From a virus: a stretch of 21,385 bases of DNA. A program made the translations under genes and the position numbers. Below are positions 15,299 to 20,631 of this stretch, one piece after another; position 1 is the first letter of the stretch, and every line of letters starts with the position of its first letter. Location of the stretch: positions 1-21,385 of IMG/VR virus record IMGVR_UViG_3300020578_000495; one strand, given 5' to 3'. The notes under the pieces are model-generated. The model saw only the letters and a program-made list of their open reading frames with translations, was not told the origin of the DNA and did no database searches.

Positions 15299-15565
15299 TT
15301 AGCCTCCCATCATTCTTCTTTGTTTATCTTCCATTGTTTTATTTCTTGCTTTCGCTGCTGCGTTATTTTCTGCTGGAACAGTAAAGTCCCCTCTACCGCT
15401 TTGTTTATATTCAGAACTTTTTTGTCTTGCTCTGATCATTGCATCGTTGTTTTGTCCGGGAGGAGTAAGTCTTGGTTGTCCACTAGTTCTTGATTGCATC
15501 AGCTGCTCCCTTGCTCGATCTGCTGCATTTCCGCCCGATCCTATTTTATTTGGTAGTTGTGCCAT
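15299..15565 (-). CDS. Small low-complexity unknown protein with internal repeats
   Basis: An 88-residue protein rich in Arg, Ala, Gln, Asn and Gly, without Cys, Trp or membrane segments. It carries an imperfect repeat: GNAADRAREQLMQSR, NNDAMIRARQKSSEYKQS and ENNAAAKARNKTMEDKQR, each of the form N-N/G-x-A-x-x-A-R followed by a charged helix. Three such units make almost the whole protein, separated by Pro-containing linkers. The ribosome site AAAGGAT lies a few bases before ATG. Its stop codon overlaps the ribosome site of the FmdB-like gene. I do not recognise a family; a small structural or packaged peptide is possible. Confidence 0.7.
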   Translation of the reverse strand: MAQLPNKIGSGGNAADRAREQLMQSRTSGQPRLTPPGQNNDAMIRARQKSSEYKQSGRGDFTVPAENNAAAKARNKTMEDKQRRMMGG

Positions 15566-15576
15566 GTTTTTATCCT

Positions 15577-16101
15577 TTATCTAATGTATTTTCCGTATTC
15601 TTTAGTTTCATCGTAACCTGGGTTTGACTCTGGAGATAGACCTAAAGACCTTCTAAGATTTAGCAAAGTTCTGCCAGGCCCTGTCATTATTGCTCTTTGT
15701 TCATTTCCTCTCGGACGACCAGATTCACGATACTCTTGTCCTGTTTGCATTGTTCCTGCATGAAAATCTTGTAAATCTCCTAATACTCTTGACATACGAC
15801 CTTTTGCAGCACCTCTTGCTCTGGCATCTAATGTTTTGTCCTGCATTTTTTCTCTATTTTTAACCATTCGACCTACCATGTTTATTAGGGCAGAATGATG
15901 TTTATCGTATATTTTCTGAGAGTCTTTAAATCTTTGTATTCTATCTTTTGCTTTTTGTATTTTCTCGGTTGCTCTTGACTTTAGTGTTTCAAATCTATTA
16001 GTATGATAATCATGAAGATCCATCATCTTTTGTCTATGTTGTTCTTGGGCCTTGTCGATTATGCTTTGAGCATGTTGTTTGCAAATGTCTGGTATTTCCA
16101 T
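15577..16101 (-). CDS. Helical coiled-coil protein, unknown
   Basis: A 174-residue protein. Residues about 1-110 are a long, highly charged helix rich in Lys, Gln, Arg and His (IIDKAQEQHRQKMMDLHDYH, EKIQKAKDRIQRFKDSQKIY) with heptad-like hydrophobic spacing, suggesting a coiled coil. The C-terminal 60 residues are Gly/Arg/Pro-rich (GRPRGNEQRAIMTGPGRT) and probably flexible. No Cys pairs except Cys7, no membrane segment and no enzyme motif. The GAGGAAAA ribosome site overlaps the stop of the upstream gene. It could be an internal core or scaffold-type protein; that is inference from shape and context. Confidence 0.7.
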   Translation of the reverse strand: MEIPDICKQHAQSIIDKAQEQHRQKMMDLHDYHTNRFETLKSRATEKIQKAKDRIQRFKDSQKIYDKHHSALINMVGRMVKNREKMQDKTLDARARGAAKGRMSRVLGDLQDFHAGTMQTGQEYRESGRPRGNEQRAIMTGPGRTLLNLRRSLGLSPESNPGYDETKEYGKYIR

Positions 16102-16107
16102 TTTTCC

Positions 16108-16743
16108 TCATTTCTTAGTAAGACTATTTATTAAAGATTGAATTCTTGGTGTTATTTTTTTACTTTGGAGGGTATATGAATGCATTCCATCTACACCCTC
16201 AGATGATGAAACTCTGTAACCCTTTGATATTTCATCTACTAATTTTCTAAAAAATGCTCTGTTTCCTTTTACTTTAAAGTTTATAGTGTCTGGAGATAAT
16301 GCCTTTATGTGGTGTCTCATGGAAGGTATCACACTATTAAGTATTTCCAGTGATGCTGGTTTGTCTCCCAGATTAATCTCTACTTTACTACTTGTCAATG
16401 ATCCTTTTTTCATTTTAGATTTTTGAGACATTCCATGTTTAATGTCCATCACTACATTTTCTTTGTCTGTTTTTATTGTGTATTGATGGGAACCGGCCTC
16501 TTTGTTTGCTGAATATTTTTCTGTCTTTTTATCAAAGGCTGTTGGTTTAAATCTATAAGTTGTTGGTAACTCTGCGGAACTAATTTTTCCCCTGTGTTTA
16601 CCTTTGTCTGCATTTACTTTCATATCTTCTATTGTTTTACCCTTCAGTGGAGATTTTTTACTTTTTAATGGTATATCCTTTCCGATAATGCCATCGAATC
16701 TCTGTTTGATTTCTGTTAGAAGTTGTTGCTTTATATCATTCAT
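16108..16743 (-). CDS. Basic unknown protein, tag-like N terminus
   Basis: The start chosen is the ATG at 16743, giving 211 residues that begin MNDIKQQLLTEIKQRF; LTE (9-11) recalls the tag-type cut site of the neighbouring genes. An ATG at 16767 would add eight residues and overlap the upstream gene by 32 rather than 8 bases. The ribosome site is weak for either. The protein is Lys-rich, with a disordered basic region (about 25-60) and a later alpha/beta stretch (about 130-200: SLEILNSVIPSMRHHI, INFKVKGNRAFFRKLVDEI, YTLQSKKI) that looks like a small folded domain. I do not recognise it. Coupled translation after the metalloprotease gene is likely. Confidence 0.7.
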   Translation of the reverse strand: MNDIKQQLLTEIKQRFDGIIGKDIPLKSKKSPLKGKTIEDMKVNADKGKHRGKISSAELPTTYRFKPTAFDKKTEKYSANKEAGSHQYTIKTDKENVVMDIKHGMSQKSKMKKGSLTSSKVEINLGDKPASLEILNSVIPSMRHHIKALSPDTINFKVKGNRAFFRKLVDEISKGYRVSSSEGVDGMHSYTLQSKKITPRIQSLINSLTKK

Positions 16744-17212
16744 AGAATCCAGGCACCTGTTCTCCATATGTTCTAATCATTCTTCCTGCTACCGCATTCG
16801 CTTCATCTTCGTGTGGTGATCCAGTTGAACCATCAAGATCGTCTGGGTTTTCTATTTCTTCGTGTTGCTTTTGGTGTACCATTTCATGTGCAATGCTTCT
16901 GCAAATATCAAAGCAGGCTCTACCCTTTGAGTATATTTTCATATTGCCATCTTTGATGTTATAATATGCAGTTGTCATGTTTGGTTCTCTAGTAGTCAAA
17001 AGAGTTACATCTGGTCTTCTACTGAGTCCAAGGTAGTTAGTGGCAAAGTCAACAAAGTCTGAAACTTTGTTCTCTAACTCTACCTGTTCATTGATATACT
17101 CTTTGAACTCTTTGAGTTTTCGTTTCTTACGACCTTGACAATGTGCCTTTTGGGAGAATCCCTTTGGGTTGTCGCAATCTATTGATTTTTTGTATTTCTT
17201 TGACCAGCTCAT
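16736..17212 (-). CDS. Zinc metalloprotease with internal capsid-targeting-like segment
   Basis: A 158-residue protein in three parts. Residues 1-30 (KKYKKSIDCDNPKGFSQKAH, CQGRKK) form a small Cys/His-bearing basic module that I recall at the start of many marine phage proteins. Residues 33-42 (LKEFKEYINE) match the capsid-targeting-like tags of this window, so a cut after INE (40-42) would remove the module. The rest is a minimal protease: RSIAHEMVHQKQHEE gives HExxH at 109-113, and HEDEANAVAGRM offers Glu135 or Glu137 as third zinc ligand, a gluzincin or SprT/ImmA-like layout. The start overlaps the upstream stop as ATGA. If packed and ejected, it would act on host proteins early; the target is unknown. 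Confidence 0.85.
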   Translation of the reverse strand: MSWSKKYKKSIDCDNPKGFSQKAHCQGRKKRKLKEFKEYINEQVELENKVSDFVDFATNYLGLSRRPDVTLLTTREPNMTTAYYNIKDGNMKIYSKGRACFDICRSIAHEMVHQKQHEEIENPDDLDGSTGSPHEDEANAVAGRMIRTYGEQVPGFYE

Positions 17213-17571
17213 TTCTTGTGATGCTTAAACCATTCTATCTGCCGAAGTCTCTTGACTGCTTTCTTTTTACTCTTAAACTTGCCAAGAGGTTTTCCCTTCT
17301 TGCTGACAATCTGGTATTCGCTTCCCTTTCTTAAAATATATTCGTATAGGTATTCATATATAGAATCCTCAGAAGACTCGTCCATCTTCTTATTCATAGA
17401 GCATTGACGACCGTTTTGACACCTTTCGCACCGACAACGATTGATAGGTCTACCACTTCTGGTTTGTTTTTTGGAGTCTACCTTCTTGAATTTTGCTTTT
17501 TTCCGAATCCTGTCTGCATGTTTCCCTTTTTCTTCAAAAATCTTGCCGATCAGAGAGTTAAAATCTTTCAT
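17209..17571 (-). CDS. Small Cys-cluster basic protein with capsid-targeting-like N terminus
   Basis: A 120-residue protein. The N terminus, MKDFNSLIGKIFEEKG, resembles a T4 internal-protein tag (IFE at 11-13). Residues 42-58 (PINRCRCERCQNGRQCS) hold Cys46, 48, 51 and 57, a probable zinc site. The C terminus (about 84-118, YQIVSKKGKPLGKF, KKKAVKRLRQIEWFKHHK) matches a short domain I recall in phage proteins, with the pattern GKxLGxF...AxKRLRQIExFK. EYLYEYILRKGS (73-84) joins the two parts. The gene has a clear ribosome site (AAGGAGAA) and a late octamer 29 bases upstream, and heads the unit ending at the 12632 terminator. Nucleic-acid binding in the host after ejection is plausible but unproven. 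Confidence 0.8.
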   Translation of the reverse strand: MKDFNSLIGKIFEEKGKHADRIRKKAKFKKVDSKKQTRSGRPINRCRCERCQNGRQCSMNKKMDESSEDSIYEYLYEYILRKGSEYQIVSKKGKPLGKFKSKKKAVKRLRQIEWFKHHKK

Positions 17572-17600
17572 AGGATTCTCCTTATTAAGTTGTATAATAT

Positions 17601-17608
17601 TATTTATA
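17601..17608 (-). promoter_or_regulatory. T4-type late promoter octamer TATAAATA for the 17571-12679 unit
   Basis: An exact octamer on the minus strand, 29 bases before the ATG at 17571, with an AAGGAGAA ribosome site between them. It shares four bases with a plus-strand octamer. Confidence 0.75.
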
Positions 17609-17612
17609 CATA
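17605..17612 (+). promoter_or_regulatory. Late promoter-like octamer TATACATA for the 17638 gene
   Basis: One mismatch to TATAAATA, on the plus strand and overlapping the divergent minus-strand octamer. Transcription would begin near 17618, leaving a 20-base leader that contains the GAGGA ribosome site of the gene at 17638. Confidence 0.6.
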
Positions 17613-17637
17613 CATGTATGAAGAAACGAGGAAGAAT

Positions 17638-17892
17638 ATGAAGAAGGGTAAGAAAGTACAGTTATATTTCGCAAAGGCATATACTGGGAAGTGTCAGGAA
17701 ATGCTGCTATCAGAAATTGAAATCATGAAGGGGGTTGCAAGAGCAATCGATCCAAAGAATGCCAACCTTCTTGTCGGACAAGACAGATGCGAAATCGAAG
17801 TTCCAGTCGTTGAGAAAAAGAAAGAACTAAAATCCTTTATTGACGGTCTTATTGAAAAGATTGGAAATAAGATTAAAGGTTATTTCGAGTAA
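17638..17892 (+). CDS. Small basic unknown protein
   Basis: The start is the ATG at 17638, set a few bases after GAGGA. The frame is open further upstream (ATG at 17614 and 17404), but those starts lack a ribosome site and the longest would run through the divergent gene. The 84-residue product starts MKKGKKVQLYFAKAYTG, has a central helix (EMLLSEIEIMKGVARAI), then a short DRCEIEVPVVEKKKELKSF stretch and a Lys-rich amphipathic C-terminal helix. It looks like a small single alpha/beta domain; I do not recognise it. It ends inside the convergent neighbour (20-base overlap). Confidence 0.65.
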   Translation: MKKGKKVQLYFAKAYTGKCQEMLLSEIEIMKGVARAIDPKNANLLVGQDRCEIEVPVVEKKKELKSFIDGLIEKIGNKIKGYFE

Positions 17893-18256
17893 GATTCAGA
17901 ATCTTCTGAACTTGTAAGTCGCATTGCGCCTGTCTTTGGGCGCCAGGCCAATAAATATAGTCCTTCTCTTTATTCTTCTTCAAGTTGAGTAAAAGAGGGA
18001 CTATATTTTTTTCTATTTCAAGAAGTCTAGCCTTCAACAGTTGATCGTACTGTGCTTTTACTGCCAAAGCACCTTCACAAGTTGAGTTCATCTCAAGTAT
18101 GAGATCTAACTTTTCCTTGATTGCATTTATCTCTGGGCTATCTTGAACTGGGCTTAGAATACTACTCAGTTCGCCATTATCAACGGCGCTGAAACCAAAG
18201 TCAGCACCCTCTTGCATATATCGTTGTAGAATGTCATCTGGAATATCTGCGTGCAT
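17873..18256 (-). CDS. Conserved small helical phage protein, unknown role
   Basis: The ATG at 18256 follows AGGT and comes four bases after the upstream stop. The frame stays open to 18346, but that part overlaps the upstream gene in a GC-rich patch and gives unlikely sequence, so it is left out. The 127-residue protein starts MHADIPDDILQRYMQEGADF and ends with a helical region containing IVPLLLNLKKNKEKDYIYWP. I recall the closing pattern PLLxNLxxNxxKxYIYWPxR from short coiled-coil proteins of T4-like marine phages. A helix from about 50 to 95 has coiled-coil character. The function is unknown. It is convergent with the 17638 gene and probably transcribed with the 402-residue protein gene. 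Confidence 0.8.
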   Translation of the reverse strand: MHADIPDDILQRYMQEGADFGFSAVDNGELSSILSPVQDSPEINAIKEKLDLILEMNSTCEGALAVKAQYDQLLKARLLEIEKNIVPLLLNLKKNKEKDYIYWPGAQRQAQCDLQVQKILNLTRNNL

Positions 18257-18260
18257 AATT

Positions 18261-19469
18261 TTACCTAGATGGCATAGGGAAGTAGTTCCCGCTGCGGGTG
18301 TATCGGCCGCCGAACCGTGGCGCGCGAGCAGCTGCTGAAGTTGCAATATTTAATACATTTTGTCTATCTCTGTTGAATTTGAGATAATCCAATCTACGTT
18401 TTGCATCAGAGATGGCATTACTTTGGTGTGATGCAGTTTCTATTGCTCCATATCGTATTCGATCTGCTTGTGTTGCACTTGTTGTAAATGGATCTATTCC
18501 TGCCTTTGTTTCAGGAAATGCAGTCCCTACACCTGGCTGTTGTCTTGCAAGTTTTTGCCATGATTTTGCATCTTTTCTACCATAATATCCCCTCCCGAAA
18601 ATAGAATAGTCTGGACCTTTATCTGGATCACCGCGAGTGGAACTAGCAGTATTAGTTTCTCCTTCTCTAGACGATTGACCTTTACCAAAAAGTAAATTAG
18701 TAACTGCATTACCTCTGTCACTAGCAGCATCTCTACCATACGGTCCTGCATCATGACTTTGCTGTAACATAGTTCTCAAGGATCTTGCATTATCTCCAAC
18801 CAGTGTTTCCTCTTGTTTTTTAGTTTCTAATTTTCCTGTTGTTGGATTGAATACTTGCACAGTACCAAGACCTTCACCAGATCTAGCTAAATATGCAGAT
18901 ACAGATGGTCCACCGCGAGCTAAGCTCGCTTTAGAAATAATAGAAGCTGATGCTGACCCGTATTTCAATCTATTTGAAGCTCTCATTGCCCTTTGATCTA
19001 TATTAAACTGACCTCTATTTGCAAGTGAATAGTATGCTGCAAATTTACCTAGTCCTTTTGCAGTTTGCCCTATTCCTCTAGCAACGTCTCCAATTTGTTG
19101 TTTTAATTCTGTTCCACTTTTTGGTATGAACGATGCTTTTGGTTGTTTTGATAATTCTCTTTCTATGGTTTCTTTATCACCCTCTGCTGCTTTTGCTAAA
19201 ACATCAGTGGTATCACCAAACCCCACGCGCGAAGCGTCTGGAATCGGATTTGTATTTATCCTTTCGTATCTTGAAATCTCTAATGCTCTCTCTCCACTAT
19301 CGCTTCTTGCTTCATCTGGGGTTCTGTCTAGTGTTTGTGCAGTTGGAGCGGTGCTCTGACCAGGCACCAATCTTTTGTTCGGATACCACGGACTGCTTAC
19401 GGCAGTGCTTTCTTTCAATTTTTGAAAAATGGATTTGGTTGATTTAATTCTATTAATTCTTTTGTCCAT
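18261..19469 (-). CDS. Large disordered Arg/Ser/Gly-rich protein with tag-like N terminus
   Basis: A 402-residue protein without a recognised domain. The N terminus, STKSIFQKLKESTAVSS, contains LKE|S at 18-21, matching the cleavage-like tags of other genes here. The body is rich in Arg, Ser, Gly, Thr and Asp with few hydrophobic clusters (GQTAKGLGKFAAYYSLANRG at 133-152 is the most ordered), no Cys and no membrane segment, and looks largely disordered. The last 25 residues (AAARAPRFGGRYTRSG) come from a markedly GC-rich patch unlike the rest. The ATG lies exactly five bases after TATACATA on this strand, without a ribosome site, so the message may be leaderless. Possibly a packaged DNA-binding or core protein. 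Confidence 0.75.
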   Translation of the reverse strand: MDKRINRIKSTKSIFQKLKESTAVSSPWYPNKRLVPGQSTAPTAQTLDRTPDEARSDSGERALEISRYERINTNPIPDASRVGFGDTTDVLAKAAEGDKETIERELSKQPKASFIPKSGTELKQQIGDVARGIGQTAKGLGKFAAYYSLANRGQFNIDQRAMRASNRLKYGSASASIISKASLARGGPSVSAYLARSGEGLGTVQVFNPTTGKLETKKQEETLVGDNARSLRTMLQQSHDAGPYGRDAASDRGNAVTNLLFGKGQSSREGETNTASSTRGDPDKGPDYSIFGRGYYGRKDAKSWQKLARQQPGVGTAFPETKAGIDPFTTSATQADRIRYGAIETASHQSNAISDAKRRLDYLKFNRDRQNVLNIATSAAARAPRFGGRYTRSGNYFPMPSR

Positions 19470-19474
19470 AACAT

Positions 19475-19482
19475 TATGTATA
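19475..19482 (-). promoter_or_regulatory. Late promoter-like octamer TATACATA, five bases before the 402-residue protein start
   Basis: On the minus strand the octamer TATACATA is followed by ATGTT and then the start codon. There is no ribosome site. It shares two bases with the divergent plus-strand octamer at 19481. Confidence 0.65.
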
Positions 19483-19488
19483 TAAATA
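19481..19488 (+). promoter_or_regulatory. T4-type late promoter octamer TATAAATA, five bases before the 19494 start
   Basis: An exact octamer followed by ATACC and the ATG at 19494, with no ribosome site. It is back-to-back with the minus-strand octamer, so one small site would serve two divergent genes. Confidence 0.7.
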
Positions 19489-19493
19489 ATACC

Positions 19494-19931
19494 ATGAAAT
19501 CATTCAAGCAACATTTACAAGAAATGAAAACTGGAAGTCCAGCATTGGACTTATTTGGTAGAGATCCAAAACCCGGAAGTGAATCAGACACCGCAATGGG
19601 AAGGATACACACCGAAGTGTTATTAGGCAAACTTGCTAGAGTGGGTGTTACTCCCGAATCAGAGCACCCACACCACATTGCAACCGCCGTAACTAAAGCA
19701 CAAAGTAGGATAATTACCGGAAATCATGAAAATGAAAATTTACGAAATGTAACTATACCTCACAGAATAAGAATGGCAGCAGACCTAGATCGTAACTTTA
19801 AAGATCACATTGCCGGAACGGCAGAAGGATTTGGAGTCATTTCAGACCTACACGACCGAGGAATAGACTCAACTCCCGCAAACATAGTGAGTAGATTTCC
19901 ACCACCACCGAGTAAGTACATAGAGTTTTAA
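19494..19931 (+). CDS. Small protein with clear capsid-targeting-like N terminus
   Basis: The start at 19494 is preferred over the in-frame ATG at 19476, because it gives MKSFKQHLQEMKTG, almost the same tag as MKTFKQYLYE of the gene at 3193, and because a late octamer ends five bases before it. A 145-residue product with a likely cut after LQE (8-10). The rest is polar (LDLFGRDPKPGSESDT, SEHPHHIATAVTKAQ, DHIAGTAEGFGVISDLHDRG) and ends FPPPPSKYIEF. No catalytic set is obvious, although the His-rich part (about 58-64) could bind metal. I do not recognise a family. Its TAA shares bases with the stop of the convergent metalloprotease gene. Confidence 0.75.
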   Translation: MKSFKQHLQEMKTGSPALDLFGRDPKPGSESDTAMGRIHTEVLLGKLARVGVTPESEHPHHIATAVTKAQSRIITGNHENENLRNVTIPHRIRMAADLDRNFKDHIAGTAEGFGVISDLHDRGIDSTPANIVSRFPPPPSKYIEF

Positions 19932-20545
19932 GCAAATGCTCGGTCGAGTTCTCGACGCACTGCCTTTGGCACTACGATGTGACTCTTTGCTTTGAAGTTG
20001 TTTGACACAACGTCCAAAATCTTATTTGACTTATAGACATTGAATCTGGTCTTCAGAAAGTGATATTCTTTCCACATATGGTGAAGATACACATATATGT
20101 TTGCCTTCTTGATGTACATATCCTTGTTGAAAGGAATGTTCCATTCTTCAAGAAGTTTGACCGTTCGGCGTTCGCAATCTCTTTCGTTCTCTGCAACAAC
20201 GCGGAATGCCCAGGCAATATATGACTGCTTCCACTTTGGATCCACTTGTCCAACAGAGACACAATGAACAACATGTTGTGCATTGTCTTGTGAGTCGAGA
20301 GTTCTCTGCGGTGTTTCTAGCCATTGCAGGAAATGGCAATATTCGTGGGCAAGGACATACAGCCATGTCTCCCCTTCTCTTGCCACTCTTATCTGTCTTT
20401 CTTTCTTGGTGTCGCCCACGGAGAAGTATCCTTCGCACCGTGCATCGCCCACATTTACTTTCTTACCTCTCCCGAGGATAAGACGGAACCCGTGTTCCTT
20501 GAGATGATTCCTGATATGCTTTACGAGTTCTTGCTCTTTGGTCAT
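19928..20545 (-). CDS. Zinc metalloprotease-like protein (HEYCH), host-type promoter
   Basis: The start is the ATG at 20545, a few bases after GGAGG. The frame extends to 20596, but that stretch covers the promoter. The 205-residue product carries YVLAHEYCHFLQW (HExxH at 67-71) and AENERDCERRTVKLLEEW, whose Glu119 fits the third zinc ligand of gluzincins. T4-like marine phages often have a standalone protein of this pattern, usually annotated metallopeptidase. The C-terminal third is Tyr/Lys-rich with no further motif. There is no capsid-targeting-like tag, and the promoter is sigma70 type, so it is probably expressed early in infection, unlike its neighbours. The target protein is unknown. 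Confidence 0.85.
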   Translation of the reverse strand: MTKEQELVKHIRNHLKEHGFRLILGRGKKVNVGDARCEGYFSVGDTKKERQIRVAREGETWLYVLAHEYCHFLQWLETPQRTLDSQDNAQHVVHCVSVGQVDPKWKQSYIAWAFRVVAENERDCERRTVKLLEEWNIPFNKDMYIKKANIYVYLHHMWKEYHFLKTRFNVYKSNKILDVVSNNFKAKSHIVVPKAVRRELDRAFA

Positions 20546-20567
20546 ATAGCACCTCCTTGATATGTAG

Positions 20568-20596
20568 ATTATACCATAGGGAGTGTGCCGGTGCAA
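20568..20596 (-). promoter_or_regulatory. Sigma70-type promoter (TTGCAC-17-TATAAT) for the metalloprotease gene
   Basis: On the minus strand TTGCAC (20596-20591) and a perfect TATAAT (20573-20568) are 17 bases apart, the ideal spacing. Transcription would start near 20561, just before the GGAGG and ATG at 20545. It is the only clear host-type promoter seen in the window. Confidence 0.8.
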
Positions 20597-20618
20597 AATT
20601 GCTATTTTATTATTCTTT

Positions 20619-20626
20619 TATACATA
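20619..20626 (+). promoter_or_regulatory. Late promoter-like octamer TATACATA, five bases before the 20632 start
   Basis: The octamer is followed by TTCTT and ATG at 20632, with no ribosome site. It has the same form and spacing as the 19475 octamer on the other strand. Confidence 0.55.
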
Positions 20627-20631
20627 TTCTT

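Noticed and set aside
17404-17637. Upstream extension of the 17638 gene
   Set aside because: It would run through the divergent gene and its promoter, without a ribosome site; GAGGA before 17638 fixes the start.
17925-17950. GC-rich inverted repeat GCCTG...CAGGC
   Set aside because: Short stem, large loop and no U-tract on either strand; it lies inside a coding region, so a terminator is not supported.
18257-18346. Upstream extension of the 17873-18256 gene, or a frameshift link to the 402-residue protein gene
   Set aside because: The extension is open because of the GC-rich patch, no slippery site is visible, and the ATG at 18256 has its own ribosome site after the upstream stop.
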